DNA of 64,000 nucleotides from assembly GCA_003952965.2 (NCBI GenBank), contig CM025849.1, positions 4,310,068 through 4,374,067 of the forward strand, in the 5' to 3' direction. Under the pieces are notes generated by a model. The model was not told where the DNA came from. It saw nothing but the letters and a program-made list of their open reading frames with translations, and searched no databases. Origin of the DNA: Morella rubra. Taxonomy: Eukaryota > Streptophyta > Magnoliopsida > Fagales > Myricaceae. The position numbers and the translations under genes are program-made. Shown here one piece after another: positions 23,601-34,141 of the stretch. The number at the start of each line of letters is the position of its first letter. Position 1 is the stretch's first letter.

Positions 23601-26600
23601 CAGTTCCATCTTCAACTGGTGGCATTCCTGGAGCACGTTGTAGCCACCCTATATCATCTGCAGACCCCCGCACAGTCCTTCGTGCCCGGTCAATAAGGCT
23701 GAAAGTATAACCATCATTCATTTATCAAGAAACCTCAGCCAAATTGTTAATGAAATACAAATACCAAAGAAAGCAAGCAACTAAATAATCTTCAGCATCT
23801 TACTCAAATCACAACCAAAAGTGGTAGAGATAACTATTCGTGTATGGCTTCTTCTAGATAGAAACATGAGTCAACAAAATATATGTCTATTTTCCAAGAG
23901 TAAGAACATTTAGTTCCATCTTTCCTAAACTATTCTTATCTTCTCAAAAAAATGAACAAAGACATTTTACGAGTTACTTGGGTTTTCTATATCTCATTAA
24001 TACTCATTTCACTAGAACCAAGATATCTCTATTGTACCAGAGGGGCTAGTTAACAACACTTTTATCATGATTCTAGTTTCCTCATATTTCAAATTTCCAA
24101 ACTCCTCCTAAAACAAAACAAAAAAGTGGCACACCTAAAAGGTCTCCAGGATTCAGAGTCAACAAGAAATGACAGAAATTGATTAGGCTCCAATCAAGTA
24201 GACCATTACCAACAAACATATTTGGAAAAAATGATAATGCCTATGCTATGTTTCAAGAAAACGAATTGCTTCTTTTAAGTTCACCATATGTCAATCACTT
24301 AAAGATGGTAATTCTTTACTTGACTTATGATAAAGGACCTTCATACTTGGTATGTAAGGAACTGTACCTTTTAAACATTGAAATTCCATTTTGTCCAGTA
24401 CCATTTGATCCCTCATGTGCACTAGTATCTGAAGATGACTCCCCAGAAGGGGGCCTTGTTATTTCACTGTGTATTGGAGCAGCAGTTCCTGTATTTGATG
24501 ATTCAGAATGAGTTGGATGGCTTCCACTAGAAGAGGGATTCTCATTAGTAGCCAGAGCTCCCCCAGTTTGCACAGGAGAAAATGTTATTAACTCCTGTGC
24601 ATGTACAATGGAATTCCCCGAATGTCTAGGGGAGTGTTCTACTGCAAACATAACAGAAGTATGTGAGAGAAGGAATCCAAATTCAATGCTTCAAAATAGC
24701 ACAGTCAAAATGATACTTTTATCATATCATGGCACCAGGTGATAAAATTGCAATCAGGGGACAAAAGGGCACGACAAAGTAGAAATATATATTTTTTTGA
24801 ATTTTGAATTATAAACAGAGAAGAGAATAAGGGCATTGTTGAAAGGATTTCAAAGGATTGCTTCAATTAAATTCTTTTATTGAACATTAAATCTCTCATA
24901 TTCAAATCCAACGTTAGCCAAAATACAAACATTGAAGCAAGATGTCCACGAAAACAATACCTCCATGAGCCAAGCAAACAAATCAGATGCCATAACCCAT
25001 ACATAATATAAAGATATAAAAATATAGGCCAGCTTGACCAGCTATGCTTCCTCTTGATCTGAGGTGTGAAGAGAAACATCTCTTCCTTATGACAACAAGC
25101 ATGCAGGAAAAAGCAAACGTTTGCCCAGATCAATCAAGAGAAAAGGGGTTGCCAACCATCTTTTCCCTAAAGCTAGAAGCGCTCTCTTTTAGCCCTTCTT
25201 TTCTTATTCATGAATGGATTTTGGGGAAACTGACAGAAAGATTCAATTCTAACTTCATAGGGGCAGATGTTGGTGTTGCCTGCGTGTAGAGTCATACCTC
25301 TCCTTCAACTAGAATGTAAGGCAATTGAGAGAAGTACGGAAAAGGATCAAACGCGGTTGCTAGCATCGAAGAGAGCCATCATTGATGATAAATTGGAAAT
25401 TCAGAATTGGTGAAGAGCTCTTGACATGGGACAAGAAAGCGGGACAGGCAAAATACCCAAAAATGAAAGAGAATTTTGATATTCTGAACACTAATTTAGA
25501 TCTGCAGTCACCTTTTCCAGAAGAAGTTGATGCTGCAATGAGTTAGAGTGTGAAGCCCTTCTTGCCATCTTTTAATAGAACCTCTATCTTGCTCAATCAG
25601 ACAAAACATGTCTACCTAATTACTTCAGTTCTAAAAGTTAAATTACATATCCAAAGGACTTTGGTTTTTGCCCCACACACCATGCCCACTTCCTGAAAGG
25701 CCTCCATTGTTATATGTTCTCATATTCAAAGATATAGTAAAAAAAAAATAGGACTGTAACGCCAAAGTCAGAATCATCTGTAAGACAGCCGGTAAATAAA
25801 TTAGCACTTAGAGCAAGGAAGCTTACCAGAGTGATCTGTGAAGCAGCTGGTGAACAAAGAAGTGGATTGTGCAAAATACGAGGCAGCTTCATTGAGCGAT
25901 GGTATTGGTACAGAGGTAAATAGCTGAGGAATGAGACCATCATTTCTCCAACCATCAGTTGGTGCCTGAAAAGATGGTAACCAGTATAAGGTATGTATCA
26001 TTATTACAAGAATCTGATAGAGAAAAGAAACTCATCAGTTACAACTACAGTTGGAGACTTTCTTTTGAATGACAAAACATATGCAACAAAAATGCCAGTG
26101 GCAGTAAGAACCACAAATCCTCTAGAATAGAGAAAAAAAACCTGCCACACCATTTATTCTCAATCCAGACTCATTAGTTAAAAATATTAACATAGAAAAT
26201 CTCAAAAGACTCACAACACGTCTTATTAAAACATGATTTTGCCACTACTTAATATCCCTGTGGCCGCACCTTTATAACCTTCAACACATATAAAAACCAT
26301 TTTCACTCATCTTGATTCACAAAGGTACAGCTTCAGTGAGGCAAGGAAAGAGATATTGACCAGTCCTCAGAGAAAAAGAGTGTACGTCAGAGAACACCCA
26401 CGTCAATGGGCCAACAAGGTTTGCTCCAATGCATCAGCAAACACGAAAGTGCCACATTACCAAACTATTTTGCCCAACTCTTAAAGCACAAAGACATGCA
26501 TGAACTGACACTAATACGGCCTACAACGGCTTTCCCCCCGCAGAAAACAGACGTTAAGAAATCAACTCGAAAGGAATTGAAAATCCGAAATTGGATTCCC

Positions 26601-26863
26601 ATTTTCACGATTTCCACGTAACTTGTAATGCACCGTCGAACTCAATCACAATACCAAACCCAAAGCCCAATTCAAGACTACCAAGCACACAGCCATAAAC
26701 AGATTTAACATTAACAAAAAGATTCCCAAATAAGAAGCAAACAAGCAAAGAAAATCTCAACAATTACAAAAATTAACGACTGTCGATATCCTTTTGAGTC
26801 AGCAATACTTACAACCAACGGTGCGCTAGGCTCATCCCGCCCACGGTTTCCAGCTTCGGCCAT
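20663..26863 (-). CDS. Alpha/beta hydrolase, plant-conserved, GHSKGG lipase-like
   Basis: Eight exons in transcription order: 26813-26863, 25827-25965, 24368-24641, 23570-23698, 23432-23481, 22620-22717, 22254-22541, 20663-21151. They join in frame to 505 aa starting MAEAGNRGRDEPSAPLV. Residues about 64-154 are a Ser/Thr/Gly-rich, probably disordered segment. The hydrolase core follows, with SADDIGWLQRAPGMPP, then LLLGHSKGGVDTAAALSLYW containing the nucleophile elbow (Ser278). A likely acid is Asp437 in YGEKSDGLV and a likely catalytic His461 lies in KLDHAWMVY. The substrate is unknown; the layout suggests an esterase/lipase-type serine hydrolase. By my recollection it matches Arabidopsis At2g44970, which also lies between HUB1 and CHR10. 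A short non-coding exon near 27004-27017 may precede the start. Confidence 0.88.
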
Positions 26864-28280
26864 TGGAACAAATTTCTATCAAATCCATGGCTAAAATTAA
26901 AAAAAGAGAGTACGTGGATAAAGGCATAAATCCTAATAAATAATGGTAATCAAACCCAGAATATTGAAGAATGTACAGAAAGTATTACCTGAATAGTTAT
27001 AATCCGATTGTGATGCTGCAATTATAGAAAAAATCAGTTACATTAAAATTCGTTATTCAGGGTTCGGGAAGTTTCACGCATCCAACTGAGAGCGATGGAG
27101 AGGGCGGAGTTTCTTAACGGCAAAGAAATAACGACCGAGTCCGAAACGGAACCATGAGTACGTCGCGTCGCACGACTTCTTCCGGATCGTTTCATCGACG
27201 TCATCTGAAATCTATGGAGGCATGCCGCACTGTTTGTTATTTTGGGCCCCAACCCAGCTTGTTAGAATAACCCGTGGGCCTATATTTACGACTCGAATTT
27301 GGGTGGCCTCAAGCCTAGCGTTGAATAAAGCAGGTGATTTAGATCGCGAATGTGTCCTGGGCCGATAGATGGTAAAATTCCGGGTCTTGACTTCAAATCT
27401 GCATTAATCCTCGTTATTATAAAACATATTTCGACCATTAATTTTTCAATGGAGTATTCAATGTACTAGACTGATTCGTTTCGATTTTATTTTATTTTAT
27501 TCTATTTTCTTAATATTATGTTAAATCATAATATTCTGAAAAAGTGGCCTTCATGATTTTTTTTAGTTATTTTTTATTTTTTCTCTTTCCGAAAAAAAGA
27601 AAATGAGAAAGATTCAAAAATAATTTAAGCTTAATTAGTCAAACTACTCCCTCGAGTACGTTCACATCTCTAAAAAGTTTATGTAGTTCATTTTGTCTTA
27701 TAATAGTTCTTAGAAATTATTTTACGTCATGAAATGATTATTTTATCAATTCGATTAGTCCCGTTAAGAGAATAAATCACTCAAGTTAATAAAGACACGT
27801 CATCACCGATTACAAAAAGTCAAATATTCCTAGATCACTCGAAATTCGTTGTCCTTGTAAAAGACCTGTCGAGCACTGAAGCAATTGTTACCAAAAACTC
27901 AAGGTTAATAAACTCTTCAATAGAAAATGGATATTAATTGTTCCAATCACGAAGTCCCGTCACATCATGAATGCTTCAAAGATGCAAACTATCAATCACC
28001 AAACAAGAAAAGAAATTGATTAATATGCAGTGTTTGCGCATGTAGGTTGAATTTGTATAGTTATTGTTATCAAAGAAATTATGAAGTGGCTGAAAAAAAT
28101 AATAATATCTAATGTCCGTGTATCTATAACACATAAAAAAGTCACTGCGGATTTTTTATTCGAAATACAGTGCTAATCAAATTTAGCAGCGACATATCAC
28201 AGTAATCAAGTAAGCAACATCATTCCTTCTCATCGTTCTACGTATCTTCTTGAACTAGCATCTCATCGCCTTTATCTTTT
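26864..28280. other. Upstream region of the alpha/beta hydrolase gene and AT-rich intergenic DNA
   Basis: The proximal 100-200 bp contains AG/GT pairs compatible with 5'-UTR splicing of the hydrolase gene (on the - strand, a GCAG acceptor near 27018 and a GTAATACT donor near 26988). From about 27250 to 28280 the sequence is AT-rich and shows no gene or clear repeat. Confidence 0.4.
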
Positions 28281-28520
28281 TCAATAATTTCGGACTGATT
28301 CTCCTAGAGAGTCATTCTGCCCGTCTCGGACATCATCTACCTGAATCATGACCCTCTTTTTAATCTTCCACCGGTTAAGCTTTCCTCGAAGGCCGGCCTC
28401 TTGGCTTGCAAAGCTCCGGATCTCTAGTCTATCAGCCAGCACCTGAATGAACGCCCCAAGAAAGATCTCTCCCCTTCCCACCACCATTGTTTTCTCTCTG
28501 AAACGGAATGCAAAGTTCAC
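28281..28520 (-). pseudogene. N-terminal relic of a CC-NBS-LRR (NLR) resistance gene
   Basis: An open frame on the - strand reads, from its second Met, MVVGRGEIFLGAFIQVLADR, then LEIRSFASQEAGLRGKLNRW, then KIKKRVMIQVDDVRDGQN, and stops. The pattern GEIFLGAFIQVL-DRL, followed by a basic LRGKLNRWK and a V-DD segment, matches the first helices of the Rx-type coiled-coil domain that starts many plant CNL receptors. Nothing resembling the NB-ARC (P-loop, GLPL, MHD) or LRR regions follows in the next kilobase on this strand. It is therefore a short remnant, recognised from family pattern rather than by search. Confidence 0.5.
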
Positions 28521-29376
28521 CTATATAGGCAGGTAGGTTATTAGCTAGGTAGACATCTTTCATATATTCTAGACTTAGTTGGTAGGCAATGAAGTAGCTC
28601 CATGACCATCCAGCCGCGTTCTAGATATATATTTTTTTAAACCCATGTATTATTATTTGCTTTATAATGACGAAGATTCCGAACCTAACATTTGACTTCT
28701 AAGGGAAACAGTCATTGACGTTCTTGCCGGTTTAGACATCCTATGAAACAACTAGGTATCTTCGTTGCAGTCTCGACGAATCAGCTATAATAACATTTGA
28801 CAAATCCATGAAGCGTGACAAAAACTTGATAACAAAGACAAGACAGTGACCGTATGGACTAGTCCCCGTGTCACATTTGGAGGTTTCCAGCGCGCGTCGA
28901 CCTTGCTGAGATCTTACGCTTTAGTGTAACTACACCACGTTGCTATCAACTATGTATGTAGTCTATTGATGTCTTGTAAGTATCTGGGATATAATTACAT
29001 TCCCGATGCATTTTGGACAGATCTTTTCTTTAATGTATTGTTTACTTCTCCGAAAACCCAAAAACTTTATGTGAATCCGATCACAAGTTTGGGAACTTGT
29101 AAGAAAATCAAAGGAATCTTGGGCAATTGCTTCTTTTTTATATGGATTTATAATAGCGAAACAAGATTGATAAGCAGTATATCGTTCTGCTCCAACTAAG
29201 GCCAAGAAACTGTTGGGGGGGGTTAAGAAACATCAAAGTACATCTTATTCCACCGTTCTGTAATTCGGAGAAACTTTGAAGTTGCAGACTGAATGAAATT
29301 CTCACGTATTTCTAACTTCAAATGCAACATAGACGACGGTTCTTATCAGACCAAGACGAATCCCTGCATGCTGTGA
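28521..29376. other. Intergenic DNA between the NLR relic and LAP6
   Basis: No gene recognised. The upper part should hold the LAP6 3'-UTR. A G8 run lies at about 29215. Confidence 0.4.
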
Positions 29377-30712
29377 TTACAGGCAACGGACGAGTACGCC
29401 TTCGAACGTAATGCCTGGTCCAAATGCTAAGGCGAGCCCCCATTCTTCCCTTCCTGTTTTCAACTCGCCTCTCATATAGTCCATAACGTAAAATATAGTG
29501 TTACTGCTCGCATTCCCATAATCCATCAATGCCCTTCTACTGCACTCTAGCTTCTCGTTTGTTAATTTGAGGGTGCTTTCGAGCCTATTCAGAATTGCTG
29601 GCCCACCTGGATGAACAGCCCAAAACAACTCATTGAAGTCTTTCAAATTAGCCTTCCCCATGAGCTTCTTGCAGAACCCCTCAATGTTGTCCTCTATCTT
29701 CTGGGGCAGGTCTCTTCCAAGCTTGAAGTTTATGCCCTCTTCCGTAAGCTTGCCGTCGATTACAGTATGCGTCCCTGGCAAGAATTGCTGGACAGCATAG
29801 TTTAGTTCCATGAAAGGATACTCTTGACCCTTCACCGGGTTGGCTCCGATGATTACAGCCGCAGCTCCATCACCAAAAAGTGCAGCCCCTACAAGGTCAT
29901 AAGGGCGTTCCTTGTTAGGGGGGCGAAAACCAAGTATGGTGGTTTCAGATGTAGTTAGTAAAACCCGGCTTCCTGGATTGTTTTCAGCGATATCCTTGGC
30001 AACCCTAAGGCCAGTAACACCTCCATAACAGCCTAGAAAGTACAACATTACGCGGCCAACATCATTTCTTAGGCCTAGCTGACTGGCAAGATAAAGATCA
30101 CCACCCGGCAAGCGTATTTCACTTGAAGTAACGTAGACAATATGGGTGATGTCTTGAGCTGGCCTTCCCCATTCCTTGATGCAGGCAAGGCTGGCTTCCT
30201 TGGCCATCTCTACAACTGCCGGATTTGCGATTTCAAGCCTCTGTCTGATCGTTGGTGTTCCCTCAGTGGCCAGTTCCGGGTATTTTTCTAGGATCTCCTT
30301 GGACATCACTGTGTATCTGGTCTTCACTGTGGTTGTTTTACCTAGCAAAAAGACAATTTCGTGGTGAGTCCAGGGACATCAGAAGGGTTTTGTTTGCAAA
30401 GATTCTCAAACTAAGCTGTAGGACACGTTAGAAATGAACAAGTGATATTGCTCTCATCAACGACAAGCATATTATGTACACTATTTTTGAGTAATTTGGC
30501 TTACAGAGGCGCTCCAATTTCTCTTTAATAGACAGGTCATCGCATTTAGTGTCACGAAAGTAACCCTCCACCAAGCATTCCTGAGGAATGAGTTGGCTAG
30601 GAAAGGCCTTGCCCAAAGCAAGAACTGTTGCCTTGCCTGGCGTGGGAATGCGTCTAGTTTGTGCAGGATCTCTCTGACTCTCTGGAGTGCCATTGCCGTT
30701 AATCCTGGACAT
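29377..30712 (-). CDS. LAP6: LAP6/PKSA-type anther type III polyketide synthase
   Basis: Chalcone-synthase-fold enzyme that condenses long-chain (hydroxy)fatty acyl-CoA with malonyl-CoA to make alkylpyrone precursors of sporopollenin in the tapetum. Two exons, 30505-30712 and 29377-30341, give 390 aa. The single intron splits the Cys70 codon (T|GT), the classic conserved CHS intron position. The catalytic triad is visible: Cys174 in YFLGCYGGVTG, His313 in WAVHPGGPAIL and Asn346 in DYGNASSN. The C-terminal GFGPG-like loop is FGPGITFEG. The N-terminal region (IPTPGKATVLALGKAFPSQL, then RDTKCDD) and the ETTILGFRPPNK block distinguish the LAP6 clade from true chalcone synthases. It lies next to a PPR gene, as At1g02050/At1g02060 do in Arabidopsis. 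The reading frame is undamaged. Confidence 0.93.
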
Positions 30713-31102
30713 CTTTGGAGTTGTAGCAAGAAGATAAATCTGGAGTTGATGATAACTTAGGGAGACTTGGTATAAAGAGTGGGGAGTATTAATGGGAAGC
30801 TTGGTTTGTTCTTGGCGAGGGGTTGGTGCCAAGAAAGGGTAGCATGAAAAGAGAGGAAATGATTACTTTATTAGGTTTGGTTGCCTTTTGGGTTCTTGGG
30901 TTGGAAGTGTGAAGGTTTAATAAGAAAACGATCTTTACCTTTCTTATGGTTAAGCGCAATTTCGACTTACCATTATCCTCTTCTGCTTTTTAGTATGAAA
31001 ACCAACAAGAGTTGGTAGGAAAGCACTATAAGAAATGGGAGGGACCTTTGCATCTTATAAGGAGACCTCAAGAAAAAGACTTAATCATCATATCAAAAAG
31101 CA
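30713..31102 (-). promoter_or_regulatory. LAP6 5'-UTR and proximal upstream region
   Basis: About 390 bp between the LAP6 start and the MULE-like insertion. The frame remains open upstream of the chosen ATG to about 30832, but no earlier ATG is in frame in that stretch and homology begins at MSRING. No certain core promoter motif was assigned. Confidence 0.35.
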
Positions 31103-31244
31103 TAAATTATAGGTATAAATGCACCCACAGTTCTTGTGGTATAAGTTATAAATTAGTCCCTAAGGTCAAGAAAGTTGCAAATTAATCCTTGTAATAAGGT
31201 TTATGTTAAAAACACATCCATTCTTTTATCTTCACCTCTTTCAC

Positions 31245-31440
31245 TGACGGCAGATGCTAGTGAAGTATTACGGGGTCTACTTGAGCACACAGCATGTTTT
31301 GGTCTCTTTTATGGACAACAAATGCTAGTGGAGTACTACAGGATCTACTTAAACACGTAGCACATTGTTGTCTTTTTCACTGACGACAGATGCTAGTTGA
31401 GTACTACGGGGTATACTTGAGCACGTTGTGGTTAGTGCCG
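31245..31440. repeat. Degenerate subterminal tandem repeats (about 80-bp unit)
   Basis: Inside the left arm of the MULE-like element the motif (CACTGACG)GCAGATGCTAGTG-AGTA-TACGGG-TCTACTTGAGCAC recurs about three times, near 31245, 31318 and 31380, with substitutions. A related single unit is present in the smaller element at about 20139-20200. Confidence 0.6.
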
Positions 31441-31454
31441 ACTAATATCTGCCA

Positions 31455-32017
31455 TGTTAGAAGAGGAGTTTACAACACAAAGAGAGTAAGACTTTAAGGT
31501 AAAACAAATTTTGTATAAGAGATAGCGAGGAGAGATATGAAAGAACACACTTCACTTTCTCAAACTTGGCTTTTGACTTGTATTCGCTTAACTTAACTTG
31601 ACTTATACAAAATGGTGAGGCTCCATCCCTTTATATAGGCTTACAAATTCAATACTAACCACACATTTCATTTAAAATATCTAGATATTTCTATGACATT
31701 TTCTAGATAAACACTAGATATTACACTTTCTAGATATTTTGTAATACTTTTTAAAAAAAGGCATTTCTACTTATCTTTAAGATATTTTCTTATAACTTTC
31801 TAGAAAGTTATTGATCTCTCTCATACTCTAGAGATTTATAGAACTCTCTAGAGAACTGTTTGCTCTTCCTTTATCTTGAGCATTATAGAGATTTCTAGAA
31901 AATGATTTATCTTCGTTTCTTCTAAAGATTTATAGAACTCTCTAGACTTCATCCTCCATTGGGCCAAGACTATGTTTAGAGCACATCTTGGGCCCAAATC
32001 AAGTTTAACTTTCAACA
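31455..32017 (-). mobile_element. Solo LTR of an LTR retrotransposon (copia-like)
   Basis: A 563-bp segment starts TGTTAGAAGAGG and ends CTTTCAACA (TG...CA termini). It is flanked by a perfect 5-bp direct repeat TGCCA at 31450-31454 and 32018-32022. Read on the - strand it begins TGTTGAAAGTTAAACTTG and contains a TATATAAAGGGATGG box about 370-390 bp in, as expected for the U3/R boundary. No primer-binding site, coding region or second LTR is present, so it is a solo LTR left by recombination. It interrupts the MULE-like element and is therefore younger. Confidence 0.85.
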
Positions 32018-32171
32018 TGCCATTAGTGAAAAAGAGGGAGATGAACAGAAGGACGTATTTCTAACGAAAAACTTACTACAGAGACTACTTTGCAACTTTC
32101 TTGACATCAAGGACTAATTTATAACTTTCTTATTACACAGAAACTGTGGGTGGATTTATGCCTAAATTATA

Positions 32172-34141
32172 CAAGAAAAAAAAAATCTACAGTAGCTGCT
32201 ATATCCAAATTTTTCTGTTCTTAATCATCCCATTTTTGTGGCTTGCTAAAATCTTCCAGACCAGCCAATCTTGGTAGCTTCAATTTAATAGGAAAAGGAC
32301 CTAAACGAAGCTGTTACCTCGTTGATCCATGTCAATTTACTACTAATTGGATTAAAAAAAAAAGACCAGCTGAAATCAGTATAATTTTGCAATCGAAGAG
32401 CTGCTTTCAATCGTACTAACAAGTCCCTTTGAAGCCAAATTTTCAAACCCGATGTTTTCTCGTGTTCCAAAAGGGAAGGCATGCATAATCAACCTTTCAA
32501 CGTTTACGTTTTTGCTTGTGAAGAACGTGTGTTGCCGAATAAAGTTCCCTCATCGCAACAAGGAGCTTCTTAATCTAGCGTCGTGATAGAGCAAACTGCA
32601 ACTATCTAATATTCAACAAAAACAACCAAATTAAAAAATTTCAGTTCTATCTGTCTAACTACCTATTTGGTGCACCTTGGCTCAATTCTGCCAACACCCA
32701 GAGAAATGATGAATGGTCTACTTTTCTCTAATTCTAGATTTCAATTTTGGCAAAGGAATTCAAAAAAAAAAAAAAAGAAGATATATATGCATTAATGCGA
32801 TTCTTGAGGTTCTATAGAAGACATTTTCCACAAGAACATATACAGGAAAACATGCAGCAGAGCGCCCGTTCCTGAGAAGGCAGATTGCAAATGGAGGTGG
32901 TAATATATTTTTGTAATATACAGGTAGGTAGCGGTATTATTCCCCTTCATTTCAAAATTAATTTAAAAAACGCAACAGACGTACCACAAGCCATGCGATG
33001 AACTTGGACTGATACCTGCCAGACATGAGTGGCAGAGAAGTTAGACAAAAAAATGTAAAGAGAGGAGGGGGCGAGGGGGAAGTGTAGAAGCAACTATGAG
33101 ATGAGATGACACAGACTGAGACCTTTTACTCTAAAATCTATTTGCATACGGGAAGAACCCTATTCCTCAATTGAATAGATATATCTGCAGAAGAGACCAA
33201 AAGAATTGCAATTTCATCAGAGGCCCATGTTCATGCCCAAATAATGCTATGTGGATTGAAGCTTTCACTTTCATTTGGAAGGACAAAATTTTAAATTGAT
33301 ACGAAGGTGTGAACCAAGTTGGAGCTCGAAAATAAAATCATCGGGATACTTTAGAATATTACCTTTTACGCATACCTCCCTTTAACTCTTTCTTTGACTC
33401 CGAACTATCTTCCATTACCATTGGTTGCTCAATTGCAATAATCAAATAACATCAACTACAATAAAGTGCAGCAAAAAATTTGGTGGTCTCAGGAACTCCT
33501 GACCAGAATTTTTGAGACTTCAGAAGCAGTGTTTCAACATGAGAACAGAAATATGGATGTAGTGATTTCGTGGCTAGGATTATACAATATTATAACAGCG
33601 AGAGCCACACACTGATGAAACTCGTATCCACACTCCATGCAGCGTGTTGCTCTGCAAAAGCAACAGATGGGTTGAAATTTCCAAGACAGAAAAAGAAACA
33701 GAAATTAAATCATGCACTATATAGAGTTTCAATGAGAAACAGAGGAAATAAATTACTCAGTGGAGCTTAAAGTTCAGTCAGACCTCTATCCACCAAACGA
33801 CTTCAATTCCTTGGGACAATCATCCGAAAGGAGTTAAATGATTAAATCGTTGGGCTTGGCATCTGTCTATAGTCTCACCATTAAGAATAGGCTAATCAAG
33901 AAGTCATCGACCCATGAGAGGGTTCCTATCCTCTTCTTGTCCCTTCTAGGCTCCTAACCTGTGGAAGAGATCAAATAATTTTATATCATTCTTCAGATCC
34001 ACCAATTTATAATGAATGCCATATGAATGGAATGCACTCCCAAGCCAGCAAATATTGCAATAATTTTAACCAGCACCAATTTTACATGGACAAATAAACC
34101 ACGAAAATGGAAGATTAAAACCACACACAAACACAGAAGAT
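32172..34141. other. Intergenic DNA between the MULE-like element and the PPR gene
   Basis: AT-rich, with A runs near 32349 and 32763. I see no exon, RNA gene or clear repeat. The last part before 34141 should include the PPR 3'-UTR. Confidence 0.4.

Larger units (their letters stand above)
31112..32162. mobile_element. MULE-like non-autonomous element with about 140-bp terminal inverted repeats, carrying a nested solo LTR
   Basis: The left terminus GGTATAAATGCACCCACAGT and the reverse complement of the right terminus, GGCATAAATCCACCCACAGT, begin imperfect inverted repeats that can be followed for about 140 bp (both include GTTATAAATTAGTCC and GTCAAGAAAGTTGC). The element is flanked by an identical 9-bp duplication TAAATTATA at 31103-31111 and 32163-32171. 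A 9-bp target duplication and long inverted repeats are hallmarks of Mutator-like elements. There is no transposase coding capacity. Removing the nested LTR and its extra TSD copy leaves about 483 bp. Confidence 0.85.

Noticed and set aside
24642-25826. Open frames in the second intron of the hydrolase gene
   Set aside because: No recognised domain or splice-compatible exon; the flanking exons join in frame without them.
28281-30712. A biosynthetic gene cluster around LAP6 or CCD7
   Set aside because: LAP6 (sporopollenin) and CCD7 (strigolactone) act in different tissues and pathways, and the genes between are housekeeping or organellar; their proximity is explained by conserved synteny.
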